Source of the DNA: Paraburkholderia acidipaludis NBRC 101816
Lineage (GTDB): Bacteria > Pseudomonadota > Gammaproteobacteria > Burkholderiales > Burkholderiaceae
Direction: 5' to 3'
Assembly: GCF_000684975.1 (NCBI RefSeq)
Contig: NZ_BAXZ01000005.1
Location: forward strand, 1-64,000
Length of the DNA stretch: 64,000 bases
Shown here: piece after piece, positions 52,339 to 61,117 of the stretch
How positions within the stretch are numbered: position 1 is the first letter of the stretch
Layout of the letters: each line of letters opens with the position of its first letter
Program-made: the position numbers and the translations under genes
Notes under the pieces: generated by a model
What the model was told of the DNA's origin: nothing
The model's input: the letters and a program-made list of their open reading frames with translations, nothing else
Databases searched by the model: none

Positions 52339-53949
52339 TCAGGTCACGCGCAACGTTCCCATCATGCCGAGGTCCTCGTGCTCGAGGATGTGGCAATGGA
52401 ACATGCGGTCGCCCGCATCGCGCTGAACCGTAGCGATCCATACCGTCTCGCCGGGCTCGACGTTCACGGTGTCGCGCCACGCCAGCAAGGGCTCCTCGAC
52501 GCGCATTCCCGCCCGCTCCCGCGCCACGATCTGAAACTGCGTCCCGTGCATGTGGAACGGATGATCCATATCTGCACGGTTCTCGATAGACCACGCCTCG
52601 ACTTCGCCACGGCGGCTCGTTAGCGTCACGCGGCCCGGATCGTAGGTCGCGCCATTCACCAGAAAATGCATGCCGCGGGGCATCGCGCGTGCGGATGCAC
52701 CCGGCTGGTGCATCGCTTTCATATCCATGGCCTCGCTGAATACGACCGACTTGCGCGCCCGGGCCGGCCCGAGCGGCACGATAGAACGCAGCCGCGCGGG
52801 CAGTTCGGGCGATGCGGCGGCGTCTGGCGTAGCGGCACCCGGCCCAAAGCGCACGTCGGCCAGCGCGAAAGCTGCATCTGGCGGCAGACTGCCGCCCATC
52901 ATCGCCATCTTGCGGCGGTCGTATTGCGCTGCCATCAGTTTGGCATCCGAAGCGTGCGCGTTGGCGCGCACGATCAGTTCCGCGCGTTCGCCCGGCGCGA
53001 GCAGCAGCAAGGTCACGCCCTCCCTGGGCGCGCCGAGCAGGCCGCCGTCGGTGCCGACCTGCGCGAACGGACGGCCGTCGTCGAACGCCAGCAGCAGATA
53101 GCGCGCGCTGCAGCCGTTCCAGACACGCCAGCGCTCGTCCCGCGTCACATCGATGCGGGGGCGCCGCGCGCCGTTGACGAGCGCGAACTGCCCTTCGCGC
53201 CCGTTCATCCAGTCCAGCATGCTGTTCGGCGCAATCGTGCCGTCGGTGGCGAGCTTCAGGTCGGATACGAAAAGATGGCGCTCGGGCCATGAAGCGAGCG
53301 GATCGTCGGCGGCACGCACGACAATCGGACCCGCCAGCCCGCGAAACACCTGCTCCGCCGTCATCCTGTGGGGATGCGGGTGATACCAGTACGTGCCCGC
53401 GCTGCCCGCCGGCAGCGTAAATCGATAGGTCCGCTCGGCTCCCGGCGCGACCGGATCGGACGGATTGCCGTCCTGGTCCGGCGGTACCGGCAGGCCGTGC
53501 CAATGGACGGTGGAAGGCTGCGACAGATTGTTCACGAAGCGGATTTCGACCGTGTCGCCTTCGTGCACGTCGATGAGCGGGCCGATTACCGGTTTACCGC
53601 GATCGGGATCGGCAGCGCCCGCATCGTATTGCCAGAACAACGTATCGGGCTGTCCCGGCAGCAGTGGCCGCGCAACGGGACGCGCGACGAGCGTCGCGCG
53701 AAAGTGCCCCGGCTCGCGGCTTTCGTTGGCAAGCGTGCGCAACGCGGGGAGCGGCGCACCGGCCTGCAGCGCATCGGCGGCTGCAAGCGGCGCGTGCGCC
53801 GGCATCGTATCGTGCTGCATGCCCGCCATGCCGGAGGCGTCCGGTTGCATGGGCATCGCATGACTATCGCCCTGCGCGTAGGGCGTTCGCGCATACAGCG
53901 CGGCAATGGCGGCGCCGAGAGCACCGGACAGGAATGCGCGTCTTCGCAT
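52339..53949 (-). CDS. Multicopper oxidase family protein
   Basis: 536 residues with three cupredoxin domains. MRRRAFLSGALGAAIAAL is a twin-arginine-type signal, followed by a Met/His-rich stretch (MPMQPDASGMAGMQHDTM, about 32-50). Copper ligands: TVHWHGL and YWYHPHPH in domain 1; HPFHMHGTQF and HCHILEHEDLGMMGTL in domain 3, including the type-1 copper Cys and Met axial ligand. Probably exported folded to the periplasm, where it could oxidise Cu(I) or phenolics. Its operon partner upstream is a Cys-rich exported protein. Confidence 0.9.
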   Translation of the reverse strand: MRRRAFLSGALGAAIAALYARTPYAQGDSHAMPMQPDASGMAGMQHDTMPAHAPLAAADALQAGAPLPALRTLANESREPGHFRATLVARPVARPLLPGQPDTLFWQYDAGAADPDRGKPVIGPLIDVHEGDTVEIRFVNNLSQPSTVHWHGLPVPPDQDGNPSDPVAPGAERTYRFTLPAGSAGTYWYHPHPHRMTAEQVFRGLAGPIVVRAADDPLASWPERHLFVSDLKLATDGTIAPNSMLDWMNGREGQFALVNGARRPRIDVTRDERWRVWNGCSARYLLLAFDDGRPFAQVGTDGGLLGAPREGVTLLLLAPGERAELIVRANAHASDAKLMAAQYDRRKMAMMGGSLPPDAAFALADVRFGPGAATPDAAASPELPARLRSIVPLGPARARKSVVFSEAMDMKAMHQPGASARAMPRGMHFLVNGATYDPGRVTLTSRRGEVEAWSIENRADMDHPFHMHGTQFQIVARERAGMRVEEPLLAWRDTVNVEPGETVWIATVQRDAGDRMFHCHILEHEDLGMMGTLRVT

Positions 53950-54086
53950 CGTTGGAATCCTCTTTCAAGCGTCTTTGCGCGGCGCGAGCCGATATGCGTG
54001 CCGCGCGCGTGATCGTGCATCGCGTCTGACCGTGGCAGGCGCGAAGGAAGTTGAACCGCGCTCGCGAAGAGCGCGGGAATCACGTG

Positions 54087-54416
54087 TCAGACGATCGGAG
54101 GAGGCAGAGGCGGTGCATGCGTAATGCCGGCACGCAAAGGTTCGGGTAACGAAACAGCTCGCGCGCAGGCGATTGGCCCGGTGTCGAAGCGCAAACCGGC
54201 GGATGGCAAAACGCAATGCATGGCACAACTGACGACACAGCACCCCTCATTGCAGGCGCAACGTGCTTCATCGCACGCGGCCTCGACGAGCGCGTGTGCG
54301 CCGGCAACGGCGTGCTCGCAACCCGACACCGGCGCTTCGTGCCCACACGCAGCGGCTGTGCGTGCGCCGAGCAGCGCGAAAGCGCACACAAGCAGGAAGC
54401 GGAAAACAAGGCTCAT
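54087..54416 (-). CDS. Cys-rich exported protein upstream of the multicopper oxidase
   Basis: 109 residues from the ATG at 54416. Residues 1-22 (MSLVFRFLLVCAFALLGARTAAA) are a signal peptide. The mature region has ten or so cysteines in a short stretch (ACGHEAPVSGCEHAV, CDEARCACNEGCCVVSCAMHC), then a Pro-rich end (HAPPLPPPIV). The gene lies 137 bp upstream of the oxidase on the same strand. A periplasmic metal-binding role (copper delivery or buffering) is a reasonable guess but not shown; no named family recognised. Confidence 0.6.
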   Translation of the reverse strand: MSLVFRFLLVCAFALLGARTAAACGHEAPVSGCEHAVAGAHALVEAACDEARCACNEGCCVVSCAMHCVLPSAGLRFDTGPIACARAVSLPEPLRAGITHAPPLPPPIV

Positions 54417-54473
54417 TCGGGAAGCCGGTGGCGAGCGGGTAGAAAGCGGCGCGCGATGGAAATATCGATGCAT

Positions 54474-54502
54474 CCGGGCCCGAACTCCGCGTTCGGGCCC
54501 GG
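54474..54502 (-). terminator. Terminator-like hairpin after icd
   Basis: A 12-bp stem CCGGGCCCGAAC/GTTCGGGCCCGG (54474-54485 with 54491-54502) without a strong T-run, 8 bp past the icd stop. Confidence 0.65.
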
Positions 54503-54509
54503 AGCGGGC

Positions 54510-55766
54510 TCACATATTCTCGATCATCACCTGGCCGAATCCCGAGCACGACACCTGCGTCGCGCCTTCCATCAGGCGTGCGAAATCATAGGTCACGCGC
54601 TTCTGGAGAATCGACTTCTCCATCGAAGCGATGATGAGATCCGCGGCCTCGGTCCAGCCGAGGTGGCGCAGCATCATCTCGGCCGAAAGAATCTCCGAGC
54701 CCGGATTGACGTAGTCCTTGCCGGCATACTTCGGCGCGGTGCCGTGCGTGGCCTCGAACATCGCCACCGAGTCCGAAATATTCGCGCCCGGAGCAATGCC
54801 GATGCCGCCCACCTGGGCCGCCAGCGCGTCGGAGATATAGTCGCCGTTCAGGTTCAGCGTCGCGATCACGTCGTACTCGGCGGGACGCAGCAGGATCTGC
54901 TGCAGGAACGCGTCGGCAATCACGTCCTTGATGACGACGTCGCCGCCCGTCTTCGGGTTCTTCACTTTCATCCACGGACCGTCGTCGATCAGCTCCGCGC
55001 CGAACTCGCGCTGCGCAAGCGCATAGCCGTAGTCGCGGAACGCGCCTTCCGTGAACTTCATGATGTTGCCCTTGTGCACGAGCGTCACCGAGCGGCGCTC
55101 GTTGTCGAGCGCATACTGGATCGCCTTGCGCACGAGGCGGTCGGTGCCCTCGCGCGAGACCGGCTTGATGCCGAGGCCCGACGATTCGGGAAAGCGGATC
55201 TTCGACACGCCCATCTCGTCGCGCAGAAAGCGGATGATCTTCTTCGCGCCTTCCGATTCGGCCGGCCATTCGATGCCCGCGTAGATGTCTTCCGAGTTCT
55301 CGCGGAAGATCACCATGTTGACCTTCTCCGGCGCACGCACCGGCGAGGGCACACCCTTGAAGTACTGCACGGGGCGCAGGCATACGTAGAGATCGAGCTG
55401 CTGGCGCAGCGCCACGTTCAGCGAGCGGATGCCGCCACCCACCGGCGTCGTGAGCGGCCCCTTGATGGAGACGACATACTCCTTCACGGCGTCGAGCGTC
55501 TCCTCGGGCAGCCACACGTCGGGGCCGTAGAGACGCGTGGCCTTCTCGCCCGCGTAGATCTCCATCCAGTGCAGCTTGCGCTGGCCGCCGTAGGCCTTCG
55601 CCACCGCCGCGTCGACCACCTTGATCATCACCGGCGTGATGTCGACGCCCGTGCCGTCGCCTTCGATATACGGGATGATCGGCTGGTCGGAGACGTTGAG
55701 CGAAAAATCCGCATTGACGGTGATCTTGTCACCGTCCGTCGGAACCTTGATGTGCTGATACGGCAT
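54510..55766 (-). CDS. icd: Isocitrate dehydrogenase (NADP)
   Basis: TCA-cycle enzyme producing 2-oxoglutarate and NADPH. 418 residues, the homodimeric E. coli-type length. Seen: PIIPYIEGDGTGVDITP, KGPLTTPVGGGIRSLNVALRQ with the phosphorylatable serine of the GGGIRSLNVALR loop, NMVIFRENSEDIYAGIEW, LVHKGNIMKFTEGAF and the NADP-binding ATHGTAPKYAGKDYVNPGSEI. Long divergent region with a perfect palindrome upstream (55972-55987). Confidence 0.97.
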   Translation of the reverse strand: MPYQHIKVPTDGDKITVNADFSLNVSDQPIIPYIEGDGTGVDITPVMIKVVDAAVAKAYGGQRKLHWMEIYAGEKATRLYGPDVWLPEETLDAVKEYVVSIKGPLTTPVGGGIRSLNVALRQQLDLYVCLRPVQYFKGVPSPVRAPEKVNMVIFRENSEDIYAGIEWPAESEGAKKIIRFLRDEMGVSKIRFPESSGLGIKPVSREGTDRLVRKAIQYALDNERRSVTLVHKGNIMKFTEGAFRDYGYALAQREFGAELIDDGPWMKVKNPKTGGDVVIKDVIADAFLQQILLRPAEYDVIATLNLNGDYISDALAAQVGGIGIAPGANISDSVAMFEATHGTAPKYAGKDYVNPGSEILSAEMMLRHLGWTEAADLIIASMEKSILQKRVTYDFARLMEGATQVSCSGFGQVMIENM

Positions 55767-55971
55767 GATCGACTCCAGTTAGGGACTTGGCTGGTAGTAG
55801 CAGTAGCGAATCGTGTGCTGCGCGGCCGGCGCGGTCGATGTTCGCGGCGAGAAGGTGTAGCGTCATGCCGCGCACCGGCCGTCCGCGTGACGGTCTGGGC
55901 GTTATTCTAGCCCACGCCCTGCAATGGCGTGCCGCCAGGCAAGACTTCGGCGAGCGCGCATCAAAGTCTTA

Positions 55972-55987
55972 TGTCTTATATAAGACA
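55972..55987. promoter_or_regulatory. Perfect 16-bp palindrome (probable operator)
   Basis: TGTCTTATATAAGACA, preceded by a further half-site GTCTTATG at 55967-55974 and followed by CATGACAT. It lies between icd (start 55766) and the RluE-type gene (start 56064). The form is that of GntR-family operators; no regulator gene is in the window. Confidence 0.65.
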
Positions 55988-56063
55988 CATGACATAATCA
56001 AGCGGATTATGCATTAAGATTCCGCCGCGCTCCAAAGAAATCATTCACGCTCGCCCGCCTTCC

Positions 56064-56651
56064 ATGCGCCTGATCGCCCTCAATAAACCGTTCGGTACGA
56101 TTTGCCAGTTTTCGCCGCACGAAACACGTCCGACGCTTGCCAGCTGGGTCAAGACACCGGGCGTCTATCCGGCGGGCCGGCTCGACGCGGACAGCGAGGG
56201 GCTCCTGCTGCTCACCGACGACGGCGCACTCCAGGCACGCATTGCCGAGCCGCGGCGCAAGCTTGTGAAACGCTACTGGGCGCAGGTCGAAGGCGAGCCC
56301 GATGCCGCTACGCTTGCCGCGCTCGAACGCGGCGTGGATCTCGGCGACTTCGTGACCCAGCCCTGCCGCGCAACGGTGATTGCGCCGCCCGAACATCTCT
56401 GGCCGCGCAACCCGCCCATTCGCTACCGCGCGTCGATTCCCACGACATGGGTCGAACTCGCCATCAGCGAAGGCAAGAACCGCCAGGTGCGCCGCATGAC
56501 TGCCGCCGTCGGATTTCCAACGTTGCGGCTCGTGCGCGTAGCGATCGGTGCGCTCGATATTTTTTCGCTCGACCTCGCTCCCGGCGACAGCATCGATGTT
56601 CCCACCGACGCGCCATGGCAGTCCGCACGGCGCACGCCGTCATCCAAATGA
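56064..56651 (+). CDS. rluE: Pseudouridine synthase, RluE type
   Basis: 23S rRNA pseudouridine synthase of the RsuA family without an S4 domain. 195 residues: MRLIALNKPFGTICQFSPH at the start, catalytic D41 in YPAGRLDADSEGLLLLTDDG, KRYWAQVEG, and EGKNRQVRRMTAAVGFPTLRLVR at the end. The absence of an S4 domain and the length match RluE (U2457 in E. coli), while the adjacent icd gene repeats the icd-rluE neighbourhood of enterobacteria. Confidence 0.92.
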   Translation: MRLIALNKPFGTICQFSPHETRPTLASWVKTPGVYPAGRLDADSEGLLLLTDDGALQARIAEPRRKLVKRYWAQVEGEPDAATLAALERGVDLGDFVTQPCRATVIAPPEHLWPRNPPIRYRASIPTTWVELAISEGKNRQVRRMTAAVGFPTLRLVRVAIGALDIFSLDLAPGDSIDVPTDAPWQSARRTPSSK

Positions 56652-56994
56652 TTGTTGCATAAGCACTTTTTGATTCGAAGCACGTAGCGCGACGTCATGG
56701 CCGCTCGCGTTGCGGTGATTTGCAAGCGAAATAGAAATTTCGCGTCAACCGCCTCGCGAGACCGCGCGTTATTCGACGCAGATGCCGCCCGAAGCTATCC
56801 GGCATTCAGCCTTCAGGTACCCGCCTTGCGAGCGCAAGCCGTCACGTCGTGGTGCCGACCGCTGGTAGATGCATTCGCGAATTCATTCGATTTTCTCGAC
56901 TGCGTCTGTCAACCGAAAGGTGGATGGCACGTTTACCGACCTGATCCAATAACCGGGTCACTTGGTTAATTAACTCAAGCTGAGGATTCACAAC
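56652..56994. other. 343-bp intergenic region
   Basis: No gene supported. The final 40 bp are AT-rich, carrying the palindromic TTAATTAA (56967-56974), and should hold the promoter of the next gene. Confidence 0.4.
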
Positions 56995-57192
56995 ATGAAC
57001 AAACTGATCGCTGCTCTGGTCGCTGGCCTCTTCGCAACGGCTGCATTCGCACAAGCTTCGGCTCCGGAAGCTGCTTCGGCTGCTCCGGCTGCTGCTGCTT
57101 CGTCGGCTCACAAGGCAATGAAGAAGAAGTCGCACAAGAAGTCGCACAAGAAGGCAGCTGCTGCTGAAGCCGCTTCGGGCGCTTCGGAGTAA
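56995..57192 (+). CDS. Small exported Ala/Lys-rich protein
   Basis: 65 residues. Residues 1-19 (MNKLIAALVAGLFATAAFA) are a Sec signal peptide. The mature part is Ala/Ser/Pro then a KKKSHKKSHKK block and an acidic Ala-rich end. Codon use is biased to GCT for Ala, unlike neighbours, suggesting high expression. It resembles small periplasmic basic proteins such as Asr, but similarity may be compositional only. Followed by a terminator. Confidence 0.75.
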   Translation: MNKLIAALVAGLFATAAFAQASAPEAASAAPAAAASSAHKAMKKKSHKKSHKKAAAAEAASGASE

Positions 57193-57247
57193 GCTTGTTG
57201 TAAGACGCATCGACGATCGGCATTCATTGCCGCTCTTCATCGCGTTG

Positions 57248-57286
57248 AAAGGCAGAGCGTCGCAAGGCGTTCTGCCTTTTTGTTTT
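57248..57286 (+). terminator. Terminator after the Ala/Lys-rich gene
   Basis: A 12-bp stem AAAGGCAGAGCG/CGTTCTGCCTTT (57248-57259 with 57268-57279, one G-T pair), then TTTGTTTTT. Confidence 0.85.
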
Positions 57287-57414
57287 TGAGCCGCTGTCCA
57301 GCGCGCTTTTTCGTGGCGCGCATGGCGTGTCATCGTTCGTAGTCGACACGCTTTGACCCGCTTCGACTTACTCGCGTAACATGCGCGGGTTAATCTCAAG
57401 CAAGGAGTCCTGTC

Positions 57415-57969
57415 GTGCGATTTTCCCCGCGCCCGCTTATCGGGTTGCTTCCCGGGTCGCGGCTCGTGCCGCTATTTGCGCGCTATGCGCTCGCCCTTGC
57501 CTTGCCGCTCGCGGCAGCAACCGGCCTGACAGTGACCGCCCTCGCCGTGCCCGGCATCGCCCACGCCCAGCAGATGCCGCCCGGCGCGAAGCAGCCCGGC
57601 GACTTTCCGCGCGTGAAGCTGACCGCCGGCATGTTCGTGATCGACGCCGCCGTGGCCGCCAGCGACGCGGACCGCGAACAGGGCCTCATGTATCGCACCC
57701 AGCTCGCGCCGAACGAAGGCATGCTGTTCGTGTTCGGTGAAAACGCCGTGCACTGCTTCTGGATGAAGAACACGCTGATCCCGCTGTCGATCGCGTTCAT
57801 GCGCCAGGACGGCACGATCACCGACATCGACGAGATGCAGGCCGAAACGACCAACAATCACTGCCCGAGCAACAACGGTTACTACGCGCTCGAAATGAGC
57901 CAGGGCTGGTTCACGTCGAAGGGCATCAAGCCGGGCATGAAGATCCAGGGCCTGCCGCCCGCGCAGTGA
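57415..57969 (+). CDS. DUF192 family exported protein
   Basis: 184 residues from a GTG at 57415 preceded by AAGGAGTCCTGTC. A long basic N terminus and hydrophobic stretch (about 25-50, ending GIAHAQQ) act as a signal peptide. The DUF192 domain is at about 65-180: ASDADREQGLMYRTQLAPNEGMLFVFGENAVHCFWMKNTLIPLSIAFM, with the conserved GLM..R..L and FWMKNT.IPL.IAF patterns, ending EMSQGWFTSKGIKPG. Function of the family is unknown. Confidence 0.9.
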   Translation: MRFSPRPLIGLLPGSRLVPLFARYALALALPLAAATGLTVTALAVPGIAHAQQMPPGAKQPGDFPRVKLTAGMFVIDAAVAASDADREQGLMYRTQLAPNEGMLFVFGENAVHCFWMKNTLIPLSIAFMRQDGTITDIDEMQAETTNNHCPSNNGYYALEMSQGWFTSKGIKPGMKIQGLPPAQ

Positions 57970-58147
57970 AGTCCGCCTCGACGTCGGCCCGACGGTTCGC
58001 CTGACGTCCGCCCGCCTTGTTCGGCAAACGCTGCGGCTTTCGCAGCGGAACTGCCCAGGCACCCCGCTGCTCCACCTCCCCCCAAGGCGCAACCCGGCGC
58101 GCTTCCAGCAAAAGCGCCGCCGAGGCGCTATCCTACTATTCTGGCTT

Positions 58148-58170
58148 GCGCGGCGCCCCGGGCGCCGCGC
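58148..58170 (+). promoter_or_regulatory. GC-only hairpin in the EF-G leader
   Basis: A perfect 10-bp stem GCGCGGCGCC/GGCGCCGCGC with a 3-nt loop, 77 bp before the EF-G start. Confidence 0.45.
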
Positions 58171-58247
58171 CTTGCGCCGGGTGCGCGCGCAGCTCGCGCC
58201 GCGCGGCGTCCGGCACCTTCCACGGCGCGTATTCCAAGGAGATCACC

Positions 58248-60356
58248 GTGCCTCGCAAGACTCCCATCGAGCGCTATCGCAACATCGGGATCAGCGCTCA
58301 CATCGATGCCGGCAAAACCACCACGACCGAACGGATCCTGTTCTACACCGGCGTGAATCACAAGCTCGGCGAGGTTCACGACGGCGCGGCGACCATGGAC
58401 TGGATGGAGCAGGAACAGGAGCGCGGCATCACGATCACCTCGGCCGCGACCACTGCGTTCTGGAAAGGCATGGCCGGCAACTACCCCGAACACCGCATCA
58501 ACATCATCGACACCCCGGGGCACGTCGACTTCACCATCGAAGTCGAGCGCTCCATGCGCGTGCTCGACGGCGCGTGCATGGTGTACGACTCCGTGGGCGG
58601 CGTGCAGCCGCAGTCGGAAACCGTGTGGCGCCAGGCGAACAAATACAAGGTGCCGCGCATCGCGTTCGTCAACAAGATGGACCGCGTGGGTGCGGACTTC
58701 TTCCGCGTGCAGCGGCAGATCGGCGAGCGCCTGAAGGGCGTGGCCGTGCCGATCCAGATTCCGGTGGGCGCCGAGGATCACTTCCAGGGCGTGGTCGATC
58801 TCGTGAAGATGAAGGCAATCGTCTGGGACGACGAGAGCCAGGGCGTGAAGTTCGAGTACGAGGACATCCCGGCCAATCTCGTCGAACTGGCGCACGAATG
58901 GCGCGACAAGATGGTCGAGGCCGCCGCCGAAGCGGACGAAGTGCTGCTCGAAAAGTATCTTGAGGATCACGAGAGCCTGACCGAAGAGGAAATCAAGGCC
59001 GCGCTGCGCAAACGCACCATCGCGAACGAGATCGTGCCGATGCTGTGCGGCAGCGCGTTCAAAAACAAGGGCGTGCAGGCGATGCTCGACGCGGTAATCG
59101 ACTACCTGCCCTCGCCCGTGGACATCCCCGCGATTCTCGGCCACGATCTGCACGACAAGGAAATCGAGCGCCATCCGAGCGACGAGGAGCCGTTCTCTGC
59201 GCTCGCCTTCAAGATCATGACCGACCCCTTCGTCGGACAACTGATCTTCTTCCGCGTCTACTCGGGCGTGGTCGAGTCGGGCGACACCGTGCTCAACGCG
59301 ACGAAGGACAAGAAGGAACGCCTGGGCCGGATCCTGCAGATGCATGCGAACGAGCGCAAGGAAATCAAGGAAGTGCGCGCGGGCGACATCGCGGCGGCGG
59401 TCGGCCTGAAGGAAGCGACGACGGGCGACACGCTCTGCGATCCGGCCCACGCCATCGTGCTCGAAAAGATGATCTTCCCCGAGCCCGTGATCTCGCAGGC
59501 CGTCGAGCCGAAGACCAAGGCCGACCAGGAAAAGATGGGCATCGCGCTCAATCGTCTCGCGCAGGAAGACCCGTCGTTCCGCGTGCAGACCGACGAGGAA
59601 TCCGGCCAGACCATCATCTCCGGCATGGGCGAGCTGCACCTCGAAATTCTCGTCGACCGCATGAAGCGCGAGTTCGGCGTGGAGGCGACCGTCGGCAAGC
59701 CGCAGGTGGCCTATCGCGAGACCGTGCGCAACAAGGTCGAGGGCGTGGAAGGCAAGTTCGTCAAGCAGTCGGGCGGGCGCGGCCAGTACGGCCACGCGGT
59801 CATCACGCTCGAACCGCAGCCGCCGGGCAAGGGCCATGAGTTCGTCGACGCAATCAAGGGCGGCGTGATTCCGCGCGAGTTCATCCCGGCCGTGGAAAAG
59901 GGCATCGCGGAGACGCTCAAGGCGGGCGTGCTCGCGGGCTATCCGGTGGTCGACACGAAAGTCACGCTCACGTTCGGTTCGTACCACGACGTCGACTCGA
60001 ACGAAAACGCCTTCCGCATGGCCGGTTCGATGGCCTTCAAGGAAGCGATGCGCAAAGCGAAGCCCATCCTGCTCGAACCGATGATGGCCGTGGAAGTGGA
60101 AACGCCCGAGGACTTCATGGGCAACGTGATGGGCGACCTCTCCAGCCGGCGCGGCATCGTGCAGGGCATGGAGGACATCGCGGGCGGCGGCGGCAAGATC
60201 GTGCGCGCCGAAGTGCCGCTCTCGGAAATGTTCGGCTACTCCACGTCGCTGCGCTCGCTCACGCAGGGCCGCGCCACCTATACGATGGAGTTCAAGCACT
60301 ACGCCGAAACGCCGCAGAACGTAGCCGAAGCGGTCATCAACGCGAAGAAGACCTAA
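58248..60356 (+). CDS. fusA: Elongation factor G (stand-alone copy)
   Basis: GTPase that drives ribosomal translocation. GTG start at 58248 with AAGGAGATCACC; 702 residues. Switch and P-loop motifs: AHIDAGKTTTTE (17-28), GITITSAATTAFW, DTPGHVDFTIEVE, NKMDRVGADF. Domain IV and V motifs QSGGRGQYGHAVI and AGSMAFKEAMRKA follow. It is not in a str operon (no rpsL, rpsG or tuf nearby), so it is probably a second EF-G of the organism. The stretch VYDSVGGVQPQSE replaces the more usual YCAVGGVQPQSE. Followed by its own terminator. Confidence 0.93.
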   Translation: MPRKTPIERYRNIGISAHIDAGKTTTTERILFYTGVNHKLGEVHDGAATMDWMEQEQERGITITSAATTAFWKGMAGNYPEHRINIIDTPGHVDFTIEVERSMRVLDGACMVYDSVGGVQPQSETVWRQANKYKVPRIAFVNKMDRVGADFFRVQRQIGERLKGVAVPIQIPVGAEDHFQGVVDLVKMKAIVWDDESQGVKFEYEDIPANLVELAHEWRDKMVEAAAEADEVLLEKYLEDHESLTEEEIKAALRKRTIANEIVPMLCGSAFKNKGVQAMLDAVIDYLPSPVDIPAILGHDLHDKEIERHPSDEEPFSALAFKIMTDPFVGQLIFFRVYSGVVESGDTVLNATKDKKERLGRILQMHANERKEIKEVRAGDIAAAVGLKEATTGDTLCDPAHAIVLEKMIFPEPVISQAVEPKTKADQEKMGIALNRLAQEDPSFRVQTDEESGQTIISGMGELHLEILVDRMKREFGVEATVGKPQVAYRETVRNKVEGVEGKFVKQSGGRGQYGHAVITLEPQPPGKGHEFVDAIKGGVIPREFIPAVEKGIAETLKAGVLAGYPVVDTKVTLTFGSYHDVDSNENAFRMAGSMAFKEAMRKAKPILLEPMMAVEVETPEDFMGNVMGDLSSRRGIVQGMEDIAGGGGKIVRAEVPLSEMFGYSTSLRSLTQGRATYTMEFKHYAETPQNVAEAVINAKKT

Positions 60357-60380
60357 GCACCCCGGCTTTTGCTTCGCCGC

Positions 60381-60410
60381 AAGCCCGTCCCTCGCGGGAC
60401 GGGCTTTTTC
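60381..60410 (+). terminator. Terminator after EF-G
   Basis: A 10-bp stem AAGCCCGTCC/GGACGGGCTT (60381-60390 with 60397-60406), then TTT. Confidence 0.85.
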
Positions 60411-60452
60411 AATGGATAAACCGCCGGTCGAGAGCGGACAGGAGACAGGACC

Positions 60453-60977
60453 ATGAGCCACGATCACACACATCATCACGACGATCACGACGGCGACGCG
60501 GCGCCCGCCGGCCCGGTGGACTGGCGCGAGCACGGCGTCAAGGTGATCCGCGGCGACCAGCTCGACGCCAATACGGCGCAGACACCCGGCATGAACCGCG
60601 CGGCCGCCATCAATGCGGCCCGCGTGGGCGCGCAAAAAATCTGGGCCGGCACCGTCACGATCCATCCGAATGCGAAGACGGGCGCGCACCATCACGGCGC
60701 GCTCGAAAGCGTGATCTACGTGGTGCGCGGGCACGCGCGCATGCGCTGGGGCGAGCACCTCGAATTCACGGCCGAGGCCGGACCCGGCGACTTCATCTTC
60801 GTGCCGCCGTACGTGCCGCACCAGGAAATCAACGCGAGCACCGACGACCCGCTCGAATGCGTGCTCGTGCGCAGCGACAACGAAGCCGTCGTCGTCAATC
60901 TGAACATCGATGCCGTCGAAGCGCCGGAAACGGTCTACTGGGTCGATCCCATCCACCGCCATCCGCACGATCACTAA
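60453..60977 (+). CDS. Cupin-domain protein with His-rich ends
   Basis: 174 residues. A His/Asp-rich N terminus (MSHDHTHHHDDHDGD) and a His-rich C terminus (DPIHRHPHDH) flank a single cupin barrel: IHPNAKTGAHHHGALESVIYVVRGHARMRWG (cupin motif 1, G(X)5HXH-type HHHGALE) and GPGDFIFVPPYVPHQEINA (motif 2 with a metal-binding His). The metal ligands suggest a metal-dependent enzyme or sensor. The His-rich tails could buffer nickel, zinc or cobalt. Adjacent to a peptide/nickel-type ABC importer, though 140 bp separates them. Confidence 0.82.
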   Translation: MSHDHTHHHDDHDGDAAPAGPVDWREHGVKVIRGDQLDANTAQTPGMNRAAAINAARVGAQKIWAGTVTIHPNAKTGAHHHGALESVIYVVRGHARMRWGEHLEFTAEAGPGDFIFVPPYVPHQEINASTDDPLECVLVRSDNEAVVVNLNIDAVEAPETVYWVDPIHRHPHDH

Positions 60978-61117
60978 GCCCGTCGCCTCGCGCAGGCTCC
61001 GCCGGATCGCTTAAACTGGACCCGAATTCGTCGTCTGCCGCACCGCACGCCGTCGTCGCGCCGATCCCCCGGGCCTCTGGCGCGCCCACTCACGGAACCG
61101 CACCGGAACCCGCATCG

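Noticed and set aside
58128..60974. A 948-codon open frame on the minus strand across EF-G and the cupin gene
   Set aside because: Antisense of fusA with compositional His/Arg/Val repeats typical of reverse frames.
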